Translations under genes and position numbers: made by a program
Notes under the pieces: generated by a model
What the model saw: only the letters and a program-made list of their open reading frames with translations
What the model was told of the DNA's origin: nothing
Databases searched by the model: none
NCBI RefSeq assembly: GCF_003056335.1
Contig: NZ_PYWA01000006.1
Span: 277,788-341,787, forward strand
Direction: 5' to 3'
Length of the DNA: 64,000 nt
Source: Paracoccus indicus
GTDB taxonomy: Bacteria > Pseudomonadota > Alphaproteobacteria > Rhodobacterales > Rhodobacteraceae
In this document: one piece after another, positions 25,107-34,689 of the stretch
Layout of the letters: every line of letters begins with the position of its first letter
Numbering within the stretch: position 1 is the first letter of the stretch

Positions 25107-27221
25107 TCAAAAGGTCCGGCTGACGTTCAGCAGGACCTGACGCTCGGGGCCGGGGGCCACCCGGCCCTCCATCATTTTCCAGAACGGCAGGTCGTAATCA
25201 CGATCCAGCAGGTTCTTGACCGCGACCGAGACGCTTGTCTTGCCCGAGGTGTAGCTTCCCGACGCGTTGACCACGCCATACCCGGCAGTCCTGTAGGTAT
25301 TGGACTGCTCGACCCAGGATGAGGATGCGGCATGGATCCCCGCCCCTGCGCGCCAGCCATCACCGGCCTCGTCGCGACGGTCATAGTCGATCCACACGCT
25401 GGCAGAATGGCGCGGAACGCCGGGCAGGTCGGAGCCTGCGACGGCACCCATGGGAATGTCCCGCGTCAGTTCGGCATCGGTATAGGCATAGTTCGCCAGG
25501 ACCCGCCACGCGCTGCCGGTCTGCCACACGCCGTCAAGCTCGATCCCCTGCGCGCGCTGCTGACCCTCGGTGATGCTGGTCAGGAATGTCGGATCGGTCG
25601 GATCGGTCACCGGGACATTGCTGCGCTCGATCCGGAAGGCGGCGATGCTGCCCGACAGGGCGCCGTCGTCGTATTTCACGCCGATCTCGGCCTGCTTCGA
25701 ATGTTCCGGTTTCGGCATGGACGAATAGAAGTAGAACGCGTTGGCGCTCAGTCCCTCGCTGTAGCTGGCAAAGGCCGATGTCCTGTCATCCAGGTCATAG
25801 ACCGCGCCGATCCGCGGCAGCAGGCGCGTCTTGTCCAGCGTATCCCGACGGCCATAGCCTTCGGAATCATAATCGGTCTTGAGATAGGCCAGGCGCAGCC
25901 CGCCCAGAAGGTGCAGCCGCCCATGCGTCGACTGTGTCTGGACGAACGCCCCTGCGGTCGTGTAGCGCCCGTCGCCCTCGCCCATCGCCAGCGTCGAGGG
26001 CATGGTCCATGCGGGCCACGCCCCCGGGTTCAGCAGGTCGTTCGTCCCCGCGAAATCCATATACATGAGCGAGTAATCCTCGATCCGCGAGACATCCGCA
26101 CCGAACAGAAGGGTGTGATCCCAGCCTCCTGTGGCGAAGCGGCCCTGGAACGAGGTGTTCAGGCTGTATTCGGTCTGCTTTCCGGGCACATAGGAATTGA
26201 ACAGGTTCCACGATGTCGGACCGGCATCGGGTGCGGCAGACAGGGTAATCTGGGTGATCTGTTCGACATCGTTTCGGCCATAGCGAAGTTGGGTGCGGTT
26301 CGACCACACGCCGTCGAAATCATGGTCCAGCGTCACCGTCAGCTTGCGGGTCTTCGTCTGGCTGGCAGGGATATCCGGATCGCCGATATAGAGGTCCCGC
26401 TCCAGCCGGAAGTCTCCGGCGACGGTGCCGACGGCGGGAAGACCCTGATATTCCTGCGCCTCCCATCGCGACAGATGCCCTTCGATTGTCAGTCGCGTGT
26501 CCGTGCCGTGACCGAAGGTCAGAGAGGGGCTCAGCGAATAGCGTTCAGTCTCGATCACGTCCACATCGGCATCGGACCGGGCGTAGCTGCCGTTCACGCG
26601 GAAAAGCACGTTGCCGGGCAGCGTCCGGTTGATGTCGAAGGACGGCTCGACAGTGTCGTTCGTGCCATAGGTCAGCCCGAGGGTGGTGAAGTCCCGATCC
26701 TCGGGCTTCTTGGTGACGATGTTGATGATCCCGCCCAAGGGGGCACCGACACCGCCGCCGTAGAGGATGGCATTCGGCCCCTTGAGGACCTCGATCCTCT
26801 CGACGCCGGCCAGCGCATTGGCATCGCCCGTGTTGATGTAGTTCGAGATGCCGTCGCGGAAGAACTGCGCCGGAAAGCCGCGCAGGATGGTCGATTCGAA
26901 GGCCGGTGTCTGCAGGGGCACATTGCCCTGCGCGCCGCTGACGTTACGCAGCGCCTCCTGCATGGTCGCCACGCCTTGGTCCTGGAGGATCTGGGGTGTG
27001 ATCACCTGCACCGACTGTGGTACCTGCAGCAGGGGTGTTTCCGTCCGGGTGGCGCTGGTCACGTCCGTGGCACGATAGCCGTCGATCACGGCGTCGTTCC
27101 GCGAGGCGGAGAGGATAATGGGATCAAGAAGGATCGGCTCTTCTGCGCTTGCGGCAGGGGCGATGAGGCAGGCCGCGGAAAGAAGCAGCCAGCTGCGAAA
27201 TGTGGGGAATGTCATTGTCAC
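25107..27221 (-). CDS. TonB-dependent outer-membrane receptor (siderophore-type)
   Basis: Protein of 704 residues: signal peptide (WLLLSAACLIAPAASA), plug domain with VPQSVQVITPQILQDQG and VERIEVLKGPNAILYG, then a 22-strand barrel ending in aromatic Phe (LLNVSRTF). The match is to the FhuA/FecA-like siderophore receptor class. It lies downstream of PepSY, SCO and PCu(A)C genes on the same strand, so the ligand may be a copper or iron chelate; context favours copper, family favours iron. Confidence 0.92.
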   Translation of the reverse strand: MTMTFPTFRSWLLLSAACLIAPAASAEEPILLDPIILSASRNDAVIDGYRATDVTSATRTETPLLQVPQSVQVITPQILQDQGVATMQEALRNVSGAQGNVPLQTPAFESTILRGFPAQFFRDGISNYINTGDANALAGVERIEVLKGPNAILYGGGVGAPLGGIINIVTKKPEDRDFTTLGLTYGTNDTVEPSFDINRTLPGNVLFRVNGSYARSDADVDVIETERYSLSPSLTFGHGTDTRLTIEGHLSRWEAQEYQGLPAVGTVAGDFRLERDLYIGDPDIPASQTKTRKLTVTLDHDFDGVWSNRTQLRYGRNDVEQITQITLSAAPDAGPTSWNLFNSYVPGKQTEYSLNTSFQGRFATGGWDHTLLFGADVSRIEDYSLMYMDFAGTNDLLNPGAWPAWTMPSTLAMGEGDGRYTTAGAFVQTQSTHGRLHLLGGLRLAYLKTDYDSEGYGRRDTLDKTRLLPRIGAVYDLDDRTSAFASYSEGLSANAFYFYSSMPKPEHSKQAEIGVKYDDGALSGSIAAFRIERSNVPVTDPTDPTFLTSITEGQQRAQGIELDGVWQTGSAWRVLANYAYTDAELTRDIPMGAVAGSDLPGVPRHSASVWIDYDRRDEAGDGWRAGAGIHAASSSWVEQSNTYRTAGYGVVNASGSYTSGKTSVSVAVKNLLDRDYDLPFWKMMEGRVAPGPERQVLLNVSRTF

Positions 27222-27246
27222 TGTCCGAATGATTTTTTTTGCAGGG

Positions 27247-28614
27247 TTAGGTCGGTTCTGAGCGGCCGCGTTCGCGCCAGCGGCGAAGGCCCATGTCCAG
27301 CGCCAGCATGACCAGCAGCGAGGCTCCGGTCAGCGGGAAGAGGATGCCTCCGACGATCAGGATTGCCAGCAGTCCGCGGAACACCCGCTTGTCCTGTGGC
27401 ATCGGGGGAACGCCCATGGACCGCGACGGGCGGCGCTTCCACCACATCACGCCGGCCGAGACCGCCAGCAGGATCGTACCGGCGCAGACCAGAAGCAGCA
27501 GGATCTGGTTCGCCAGCCCGAATTGCTGTCCCATATGGATGTTGATGCCGAATTCCAGCCAACGTCCGCCGGGGCCGTAATCGGCATAGCTCATGTCGAC
27601 CAGCGCATCGCCGCTATACTGGTCCAAGTGCACGACACGCTGCTGGCTCAGATCGTCGGGATAGACCGAGCCGCTATAGACCCCGTTCGGCGACGAGGGC
27701 AGCACCACCGAATAGCCCGAATGAAGGCCAAGGCCCTCGAACTGGGCCACAGCCGCATCAAGCCCGATGGGCTGTGCGTTCTCGGGCGGTGTCACCTCGG
27801 GGATCTGGGCCTGCTCCAGAGACCAAGAGGTCTGCGCCTGATCGTTCAGCCGTTGCCCCGACATCGGCACATCGACGCGCACGCCGGAGGGATAACCGAA
27901 GTTGGATCCGTTGGCCCACTCGTTCACCTTGCCACCCCAGACCTGCGACCACGGCATACCGGTCACGGCCAGAAAGACGATGAAGCCGCCGACGAAGATG
28001 CCGGTCACGGCATGGGTGTCGCGCCAGAAGACGCGCCGTTTCGCATTCCCGCGCACGCTGACGACGCCGCCTTTCTGCCCGCGCGGCCACCAAAGATAGA
28101 TGCCGGTGCCGACCAGAAGAATGGTCCAGCCGCCCACGATCTCGATCACGCCGCGCGCGACTGGCCCGAAATAGCGCAGGCTGTGCAGATAGCGCACCGT
28201 CCACATGACGGTGCTGCGGTCGGGCCGCGCACCCAGAACATTGCCCTGCCAGGGGTCGACATAGACCGCCATGCGCTGCCCGCTATCTGCCGCCACCGTC
28301 ACTTCGGCCGAGGCGTGGGGCACCGGCGGATCGGTGTATTTCACCGCCCGACCCGGCACGGCGGTCAAGGCCGAGGCGACCAGCTGCCCGGGTCGCTGCG
28401 TATTGCCGTCCTGCACGGCAACGCGCTTGACGTCGGCGTGGACGATCATGTCGATTTCGTCGCGGAAGATATAGGCCGCCCCGGTCAGGGACATCGTGAT
28501 CAGGAAAGGCAGGACGAGCAGTCCCGCATAGAAATGCCAGCGCCAGACGGCGCGATAAAGGTCGGATGCTGCCGCGCGCGGGCGGGTCGCTGCATCCATG
28601 GTCGCATCGGACAT
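27247..28614 (-). CDS. PepSY-domain inner-membrane protein (PiuB-like)
   Basis: Protein of 455 residues with four membrane helices (first near residues 30-50, then around 160, 205 and 380) and PepSY_TM features: WRWHFYAGLLVLPFLITMSLTGAAYIF, LHSLRYFGPVARGVIEIVGGW and WRDTHAVTGIF. Such proteins act as ferric-chelate reductases or accessory proteins to TonB receptors. It is 25 bases upstream of the receptor gene. The His residues in helices suit heme binding, which is known for the family. Confidence 0.88.
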   Translation of the reverse strand: MSDATMDAATRPRAAASDLYRAVWRWHFYAGLLVLPFLITMSLTGAAYIFRDEIDMIVHADVKRVAVQDGNTQRPGQLVASALTAVPGRAVKYTDPPVPHASAEVTVAADSGQRMAVYVDPWQGNVLGARPDRSTVMWTVRYLHSLRYFGPVARGVIEIVGGWTILLVGTGIYLWWPRGQKGGVVSVRGNAKRRVFWRDTHAVTGIFVGGFIVFLAVTGMPWSQVWGGKVNEWANGSNFGYPSGVRVDVPMSGQRLNDQAQTSWSLEQAQIPEVTPPENAQPIGLDAAVAQFEGLGLHSGYSVVLPSSPNGVYSGSVYPDDLSQQRVVHLDQYSGDALVDMSYADYGPGGRWLEFGINIHMGQQFGLANQILLLLVCAGTILLAVSAGVMWWKRRPSRSMGVPPMPQDKRVFRGLLAILIVGGILFPLTGASLLVMLALDMGLRRWRERGRSEPT

Positions 28615-28674
28615 GTATCTACCTGTCTCGTGAATGGAATGGAGGCGGCGCGACAGGGGCGCCGCCCTGTCAGC

Positions 28675-29274
28675 TCAGCCGGCCATCAATCGGCGCAGTG
28701 TCGTCATCGCGCGGTCATGGTCTTCCTGATAACCGATATGGCTGAAGTAATTGCCTTCCGCATCGAACAGCAGCACCTGCGCCGAGTGGTTGACTGTATA
28801 ATCGCCCCCCTTCAGCGGCACCTTCTGGGCATAAGCGCGAAAGGCGGCCATGGCCTTGTCCACCTCGGCAGGGTCGCCAGTAACGCCGGTCACGCCAGGT
28901 ACCCAGGAGACATACTCGCCCAGCACCTCGGGTGTGTCCCGCTCGGGATCGACGGTGATGAAAAAGGTGCGCAGCGCGTCGCCCTCGGCGTCCAGATCCT
29001 CCTGCCAAGCCATGATCTCGCCCAGGGTGGTGGGGCAGACGTCGGGACAATGGGTGAAGCCGAAGAACACGGCCGACGGCTTGCCCTGCAGGCTGGCCTC
29101 GGTGAAGGACTGCCCATCCGCCGTCGTCAGGTGGTAATCGCCACGCCCGAGTTCGCTGAACAGCAGCTGCTGGGTCGGCTCGGGCCGCAGCCAGGCCCAA
29201 GCCAGCAGCAGTGCCGCGACAGCGACCAGTGACCACAGGCTGATGCGCAGAAGAAAGGTGCCTTGCCGGGTCAT
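28675..29274 (-). CDS. SCO1/SenC family copper-binding thioredoxin-fold protein
   Basis: Protein of 199 residues, anchored by an N-terminal helix (LWSLVAVAALLLAWAWL). The copper site is present: THCPDVCPTTLGE (CxxxC) and a distal His in TVNHSAQ. SCO proteins deliver copper to the CuA site of cytochrome oxidase or reduce its cysteines. Its partner PCu(A)C is encoded directly upstream, leaving one base between the genes. ATG 29274 is used; an upstream start would overlap that gene. Confidence 0.92.
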   Translation of the reverse strand: MTRQGTFLLRISLWSLVAVAALLLAWAWLRPEPTQQLLFSELGRGDYHLTTADGQSFTEASLQGKPSAVFFGFTHCPDVCPTTLGEIMAWQEDLDAEGDALRTFFITVDPERDTPEVLGEYVSWVPGVTGVTGDPAEVDKAMAAFRAYAQKVPLKGGDYTVNHSAQVLLFDAEGNYFSHIGYQEDHDRAMTTLRRLMAG

Positions 29275-29275
29275 C

Positions 29276-29854
29276 TCAGTGTCCCGCATGGGCGTCGGCT
29301 TCGTGCTGATTGCCGCCCGCCGCCCGCGCGTTGAAGGCTTCGATCGACAGCGGCACGATGATCTCACCCGCGCTCTCGAAAGTCAGAGTGACCTCAACCG
29401 TTTCGCCCGCGAGCAGAGGCTGCTGCAGCTCCATGAACATCAGGTGATAGCCGCCGGGCTGCAGCTCGACCGTCTCGCCGGCGGGGACCGGCAGACCGTC
29501 TACCAGTTCGCGCATGATCATGACATCGCCGTTCATGGCCATCTCGTGGATCTCCATGTGACCGGCAGCATCCGAGGCCGCGGCAATCAGGCGGTCATTT
29601 GTCGCGCCATCGTTGGTAATCGTCAGAAATCCACCCGCGACCGGGGCGTTCGGCAGCGTGGCGCGCGAATAGGGCGACGCGATGGTCAAATCGCCGATCT
29701 GCCAACGGGCTTTGCTGACGTGCTGCCCATCGGTCTGGCTTCCTGCATGACCGGCATGGTCGTGGCCCTTGTCGCCGGAGACCTTGTGCGCTGTGACGGC
29801 CTGACCAAGGCAAGCGCTCACCGCGAATGCGGCAAGAAACAGGTGCTTTTGCAT
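29276..29854 (-). CDS. Periplasmic copper chaperone PCu(A)C
   Basis: Protein of 192 residues with a signal peptide (FLAAFAVSACLGQAVTA), a His-rich segment (GDKGHDHAGHAG) and the PCu(A)C copper motif: HMEIHEM, a Met-rich segment GDVMIM, and a second GGYHLMFM. A second His-rich tail (HEADAHAGH) ends the protein. PCu(A)C passes Cu(I) to SCO or to oxidases in the periplasm. Confidence 0.92.
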   Translation of the reverse strand: MQKHLFLAAFAVSACLGQAVTAHKVSGDKGHDHAGHAGSQTDGQHVSKARWQIGDLTIASPYSRATLPNAPVAGGFLTITNDGATNDRLIAAASDAAGHMEIHEMAMNGDVMIMRELVDGLPVPAGETVELQPGGYHLMFMELQQPLLAGETVEVTLTFESAGEIIVPLSIEAFNARAAGGNQHEADAHAGH

Positions 29855-29945
29855 ATCGTATCTCTTCTCTGAATGGCTGTGATGGAGCGCGCCACCCGCA
29901 TCGGGCGTGCGTCCGCCGCACTCTTAGGTGCGTCATCGCTTGGGT

Positions 29946-30344
29946 TCAGATCAGAGAAGGAGGGCCTCGGGCCGCCGGCGTGAGGACATCGACGCGGCGA
30001 GCGTGAAGGGGAATGTCGACGACGTAGTCTACACGCAACTCGAGCAGCGACGTCGAAAGCGGCACCAGCCCCTCATCCGCAAGCCCAGATTGTCCATGCA
30101 GCGCCCAATCGCAGGGTTGAGGCTGGGGATGGCCGCCGTGGTCGGCGCCGTCCGTGCTTCGGACCTGGCCATCGGCGGCCATGACCGCCTCGACCATCCC
30201 GTCCCCCGTGCAAAGCACGATCCGCACGCCGGCCGGGCTCGCCTCCAGCATCGTGCCTTGGCTGATTGTAGCGAAGAACAGGAACGGTATTAGCAGCAAG
30301 GACCCAACGACCCGCTGCCAGAAGCAGCGCGGACGATTGCTCAT
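29946..30344 (-). CDS. DUF2946-like small membrane protein
   Basis: Protein of 132 residues with one N-terminal membrane helix (VVGSLLLIPFLFFATISQG), the IVLCTGDGM segment and a C-terminal RGPPSLI tail, all typical of DUF2946 proteins often found in copper gene clusters. Function is not established. It is the first gene of the operon running to the TonB receptor. ATG 30344 is chosen over an upstream start for the membrane anchor pattern. Confidence 0.7.
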   Translation of the reverse strand: MSNRPRCFWQRVVGSLLLIPFLFFATISQGTMLEASPAGVRIVLCTGDGMVEAVMAADGQVRSTDGADHGGHPQPQPCDWALHGQSGLADEGLVPLSTSLLELRVDYVVDIPLHARRVDVLTPAARGPPSLI

Positions 30345-30380
30345 GTCAGAACTGCCACAACGACGGATCACAGACGGGCC

Positions 30381-30400
30381 CTCAAGTATCACATCTTGAG
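30381..30400. promoter_or_regulatory. Inverted repeat CTCAAG-N8-CTTGAG upstream of the DUF2946/copper operon
   Basis: A perfect 6-bp dyad separated by 8 bases, 37-56 bases before the DUF2946 start. The position fits an operator for the whole PCu(A)C-SCO-PepSY-receptor operon. The cognate regulator was not found in the window. Confidence 0.45.
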
Positions 30401-30575
30401 TAACGCCAATTCTGACATTTGGGAAGTGTCCGATTGTCTCAGGTTTTCAGAACCCTGGCTCATACATCGGTATCCGCGCTTCGGTTAGCGAGAATAACTT
30501 GCTCATTGATCAGGTCTCCTCGCGGCGGCCTGCAACACGCAATCGGCTGAAAATCAATGGGTCTGGATTCTTAGA

Positions 30576-32315
30576 TTATTCCGCCACTTTCTGTGCATTG
30601 TCGGGTTGGGACAGCGCCATCCATGCATCGTATTGCGACAGGAAGACGCTTCCGTTCAGCTGATCCAGGAAATGCGTCTTTCGCAGGCGGTCCATGACCG
30701 GTCCCTTCACCTCGGACAGGTGCAGCCCGACACCCAGATCGCCAAGCCGATGGTTGATGGCCTCGAGGCTTTCGAGGGCCGAGTAGTCGATCTCGTTCAC
30801 GGCAGAACACATCAGGATCACATGGCGCAGGGACCTGCCGTCGATCACCCGGTCCTGGATCAGATCCTCGAGGAACCTGGCGTTCACGAAATACAGGCTC
30901 TCGTCCACGCGCAGGGTCAGGATCTGGGCATCCGTGGCGACATCATGCCTGCTGATGTTGCGGAAATGGTTGGTGCCGGGAATAAGCCCGACCTCGGCGA
31001 CATGGGGCCTCGAGGTCTTGTAGAGGTGCAGCGCGATGGACAGGACCACCCCCGACGCGACGCCGATCTCGACCCCCAGGGTCAGTGTCACGAGGATGGT
31101 GGCGGCCACGGCGGTGAAATCGGTGCGCGAATAGGCCCAGGTCTTTCGCAGGATCGAGAAGTCCACGAGGCTGAGGACGGCGACCACGATCGTCGCGGCC
31201 AGCGTGGCATTGGGCAGGTAATAGACCAGCGGCGTCAGCGACAGCGCGGCGATGGCAAGGCCGATGGCGGTGAAGGCGCCCGCGGCCGGTGTCTCGGCGC
31301 CCGCGTCGAAGTTCACGACCGACCGCGCAAAGCCGCCGGTGACCGGATAGCCCCCGGTGAAGGCCGCGCCGATATTGGCGGCGCCAAGGCCGATCAGTTC
31401 CTGGTTCGGGTCGATGCGCTGGCGTTTCTTGGCCGCCAGCGTCTGCGCCACGGATATGGATTCCACGAAGCCGATGACCGAGATCAGGATCGCCGGGACC
31501 AGCAGCTGGCCGATCAGGTCGGGCGAAAGGCTGGGCAGGGTCAGCGGCGGCAGGGCCTGCGGCACCTGGCCCACGATCGAGACGCCGTGACCCGCCAGAT
31601 CGAAACCCCATACGGCCAGCGTCGTCACCACGACCGCGGCCACCGGCCCCGCCTTGGCGATGATGTCTGCCAGAAGCGGCCCCGCGCCCATCCTGCGAAG
31701 CAGGGGCTTCAGCCCCTTGCGGACCCAGAACAGAAAGACCGTCGCCGTGACCCCGATGATCACGGTGATCGGGTTCGTCTGGCCCAGATGCGTCAGGATG
31801 GACCCCGCCATCTGGATCAGCGTATGGCCCCCGGCCTCGATGCCCAGGATGTGCTTCAGCTGGCTGGTGGCGATCAGGATGCCCGAGGCGGTGATGAACC
31901 CCGCGATCACCGGATGGCTGAGGAAGTTCGCCAGAAACCCCAAGCGAAAGATCCCCAGCAGCAACAGGATGCCGCCCGAAAGACCCGCCAGCGTCAGGGC
32001 GGCGACCGCATAACCCGCCGTTCCCTGCTGCGCCACCTGGCCCACCGCCGATGCCGTCAGCAGCGAGACGACCGCAACCGGCCCCACGGCCAGCGCCCGC
32101 GACGTGCCGAAGACCGCATAGAGCAGGATCGGCGCGATCGAGGCATAGATCCCCGCCTCGGGCGGCAATCCGGCAAGCAGCGCATAGGCCAGCGACTGCG
32201 GGATCAGCATGATTGTCACGATCACCGCCGCGACCAGGTCGTTCGTCAGCGCGGAACAGTCATAGGTCCGACCCCATGTGAGGATCGGCAGATAGCGGGT
32301 AAATCCTGGCTTCAT
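30576..32315 (-). CDS. SulP family anion permease
   Basis: Protein of 579 residues: a SulP membrane domain with signatures LIPQSLAYALLAGLPPEAGIYAS and GALTGGYPVTG-type (here AAFTGGYPVTGGFARS), then a C-terminal STAS domain from about residue 440. The family carries sulfate, bicarbonate or other anions. It lies 88 bases downstream of the SQR-fusion gene on the same strand, which suggests sulfate or sulfur-oxyanion transport in the sulfur island. ATG 32315 removes a 20-residue unlikely extension. Confidence 0.9.
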   Translation of the reverse strand: MKPGFTRYLPILTWGRTYDCSALTNDLVAAVIVTIMLIPQSLAYALLAGLPPEAGIYASIAPILLYAVFGTSRALAVGPVAVVSLLTASAVGQVAQQGTAGYAVAALTLAGLSGGILLLLGIFRLGFLANFLSHPVIAGFITASGILIATSQLKHILGIEAGGHTLIQMAGSILTHLGQTNPITVIIGVTATVFLFWVRKGLKPLLRRMGAGPLLADIIAKAGPVAAVVVTTLAVWGFDLAGHGVSIVGQVPQALPPLTLPSLSPDLIGQLLVPAILISVIGFVESISVAQTLAAKKRQRIDPNQELIGLGAANIGAAFTGGYPVTGGFARSVVNFDAGAETPAAGAFTAIGLAIAALSLTPLVYYLPNATLAATIVVAVLSLVDFSILRKTWAYSRTDFTAVAATILVTLTLGVEIGVASGVVLSIALHLYKTSRPHVAEVGLIPGTNHFRNISRHDVATDAQILTLRVDESLYFVNARFLEDLIQDRVIDGRSLRHVILMCSAVNEIDYSALESLEAINHRLGDLGVGLHLSEVKGPVMDRLRKTHFLDQLNGSVFLSQYDAWMALSQPDNAQKVAE

Positions 32316-32403
32316 CGCATTCTCTCTGGATTGTGGAAGAGGGGCGCAATTCCCGCGCCCCCTTCGCCCATGCATGGACCCAAGGGTCCGGACCGCCCCC
32401 GGG

Positions 32404-34083
32404 TCATTCGGCGGCGGTTCCCAGCCTTTCGGGCCTGGCCATCCATTCGTGTCCCCGCAGCATCGCCCGCCAATAGATCGGCGGCAGCAGCCTTTCCTTC
32501 AGGAACCACGCCGCGCGGCTTGGCCTTGTGCCGTCGATCAGGAAGGACGGAAAGCTTGGCTTGACCACCCCGCCATAGCCGAATTCGGCCAAGACGATCT
32601 TGCCGCGCTCGACCGTCAGCGGGCAAGAACCATAGCCGTCGTATTGGGCGACTGCCGATTTTCCCGCGATGTCGGCCACGATGTTCTCGGCCACCGTCGG
32701 TGCCTGCTTGCGCGCTGCGGCGGCGGTCTTGGCATTGGGCGCGTTCATCACGTCGCCAAGCGCCCAGATGTTGTCGAAGCTCTTGTGGCGCAGCGTCGCC
32801 TGGTCAACGTTGACCCAGCCTGCCGGATCGGCCAGCGGCGAGACGCGAATGAAGTCCGGCGCTGTCTGCGGCGGGCAGACATGCATCATGTCAAACTCAA
32901 TCTCGACGCGGCGGGGTTCCTTCTCGGCCTCCTTGACCTCGAAGGTGGCCGTCTTCGCTGGCCCGTCGACCGCCACGAGATTGTGAAAGAAGTCCAGCGT
33001 TGCGTCGTACTTCTTCACGTATTCCATCAGTGTCGGCACGTAGTCCTTCACGCCAAAGAGCACGCCGCCCGCGTTGCAGAAGTGGATGTCGATGTTCTTG
33101 AGACGACCGGACCGGTGCCAGTGGTCTGCCGAGAGATACATCGCCTTCTGCGGCGCGCCGGCGCATTTGATTGGCATCGGTGGCTGGGTGAAGAGCGCGG
33201 TGCCGCCGCGCATCTCCCGCACCAGTTGCCAAGTGTAGGGCGCTAGGTCGTAGCGATAGTTCGAGGTTACCCCGTTTCGGCCGAGCGTATCGACAAGGCC
33301 ATCGACCTTGCCCCAGTCGAGCTTGAGACCGGGACAGACGACGAGACGATCGTATTTCACGACACGGCAACCATCGAGGATGATCGCGTTGTTCTGCGGC
33401 TCGAAGGCCGCGACCGCGGCCTTGATCCACTTGACCCCTTTCGGGATCAGGCCGCCCATTGTCTTGGCGGTTTCCTGTGCCTCGAAGATGCCGCCGCCGA
33501 CCATCGTCCAGCCGGGCTGGTAATAGTGGATCTCGGCCGGATCGATGATCGCGATATCGAGGCCGGGCTTGCGCGATTTGAGACTTGCCGCGACTGCGAT
33601 GCCGCCGGCACCCGCGCCGACGATGACCACTTTGTAGTGCGCATCGCCCGTGTCGGTCGGGGTCTTGCCGCCGTTGGCGACGCGGCGCGCGACACCGTTC
33701 ATGTCATAGCCTGCCGCCTTCGTCATGGCGAGGATCTCCGAGACGGGTCGCTTTTTCGCCTCGTGCAGCGACCAGAGTGTAGCCGAGCGTGTGCCGGTCC
33801 GGCAGTAGGCCAGGACCGGGCGTTGCACCTCTGCCAGCGCCTGGCCGAAGGCAGCAACGTTCTGATCGGTCACCATCCCCGACTCAACCGGGACGTAGCG
33901 CGTCTCGATCCCCTCGGCCTTGGCAGCGGCCTCGATCTCTTCGAAGCTCGGTTGATCCGCGCCTTCCCCATCGGGGCGATTGCAGATGATCGCACGATAG
34001 CCTGCAGCCTTGATCGCGGCCATGTCCATGGCTGCGATCTGCGGGGACACCGTAACTTTCGGCGAGATTTCTTTCAGTTCCAT
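32404..34083 (-). CDS. Fusion of DUF442-type phosphatase/sulfurtransferase domain and sulfide:quinone oxidoreductase
   Basis: Protein of 559 residues. Residues ~1-110 form the TIGR01244/DUF442 domain with the Cys loop LAYCRTGTRS. Residues ~150-559 form a flavoprotein of the sulfide:quinone oxidoreductase superfamily with VVIVGAGAGG, the active-site stretch IHYYQPGWTMVGGG, VCPGLKLDWG and a C-terminal ALGDVMNAPN. The SQR part would oxidise sulfide to persulfide at the membrane and the Cys domain could handle the persulfide product. Neighbour genes for persulfide dioxygenase and YeeE/YedE support this. Confidence 0.88.
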   Translation of the reverse strand: MELKEISPKVTVSPQIAAMDMAAIKAAGYRAIICNRPDGEGADQPSFEEIEAAAKAEGIETRYVPVESGMVTDQNVAAFGQALAEVQRPVLAYCRTGTRSATLWSLHEAKKRPVSEILAMTKAAGYDMNGVARRVANGGKTPTDTGDAHYKVVIVGAGAGGIAVAASLKSRKPGLDIAIIDPAEIHYYQPGWTMVGGGIFEAQETAKTMGGLIPKGVKWIKAAVAAFEPQNNAIILDGCRVVKYDRLVVCPGLKLDWGKVDGLVDTLGRNGVTSNYRYDLAPYTWQLVREMRGGTALFTQPPMPIKCAGAPQKAMYLSADHWHRSGRLKNIDIHFCNAGGVLFGVKDYVPTLMEYVKKYDATLDFFHNLVAVDGPAKTATFEVKEAEKEPRRVEIEFDMMHVCPPQTAPDFIRVSPLADPAGWVNVDQATLRHKSFDNIWALGDVMNAPNAKTAAAARKQAPTVAENIVADIAGKSAVAQYDGYGSCPLTVERGKIVLAEFGYGGVVKPSFPSFLIDGTRPSRAAWFLKERLLPPIYWRAMLRGHEWMARPERLGTAAE

Positions 34084-34162
34084 CGTTGCATTCCTCCCTT
34101 TTGGTTTCGATCTAAGACCGTTCACCGACGACAAAGCGCCGCCATCGCGCCTGCGGACTTCT

Positions 34163-34654
34163 TCAAGTGGATGGGTCTTCGACTTGTATGACCGAAACCA
34201 TCTTCGCGCTGTACGCCCGGTCGCCGATGCGGTCGATCAACTCCAGTTGCAGCTCCAACCAGGCCTTATGGCCTTCTTCATCCATGGCGATCCTTTCGAA
34301 AAGCATGCGCGATCCGACATCGTTGACCTCATAGGCTTGTCGGGCCGCGCTGAGATAGAATTCAATGGCCTCCTCTTCATCGGCAAGGTCGGCCTTGAAC
34401 ATATCCGGCAGGGTTTCCGCACGCTTGGGCGATTTTGCGAAAGCAATCTCGGGCGTTCCTTTCAGGAACATGATGCGCTCGATGAACAGGTCGGAGTGTC
34501 CGATTTCCTCTGCCTGTTCCTCGCGCATCTTGTCTGCCAGCAAATTGAGGCCCCAATCGTCGAGGACATGCGCGTGCAATTGATACTGATGCGCGGCGCT
34601 CATTTCCATTTGAAGCGCCTTGTTCAGGTTCTCCACCGTTGCGTTGTTCGACAT
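34163..34654 (-). CDS. bfr: Bacterioferritin-type iron storage protein
   Basis: Protein of 163 residues, a four-helix ferritin. Candidate ferroxidase ligands are Glu in LQMEMSAAHQY, Glu-x-x-His in EEIGHSD, Glu in DEEEAIEFY and Glu-x-x-His in DEEGHKAW. The Met heme ligand of bacterioferritins (after REEQAEE) is not in the usual place, so heme binding is unsure. It sits inside the sulfur island, between the SQR fusion and the persulfide dioxygenase, which may link iron sequestration with sulfide stress. Confidence 0.85.
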   Translation of the reverse strand: MSNNATVENLNKALQMEMSAAHQYQLHAHVLDDWGLNLLADKMREEQAEEIGHSDLFIERIMFLKGTPEIAFAKSPKRAETLPDMFKADLADEEEAIEFYLSAARQAYEVNDVGSRMLFERIAMDEEGHKAWLELQLELIDRIGDRAYSAKMVSVIQVEDPST

Positions 34655-34689
34655 TGTCTTCTCCTTCCGATGTGTAAGCGCAGTATCTC

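Noticed and set aside
25332..27311. 659-residue open frame opposite the TonB receptor gene
   Set aside because: It mirrors the codon bias of the receptor on the other strand; it has no domain, while the receptor is unmistakable.
30606..32564. 652-residue open frame opposite the SulP gene
   Set aside because: Composition is Arg/Gln/Asp-rich antisense of a GC-rich membrane protein gene; no family features.
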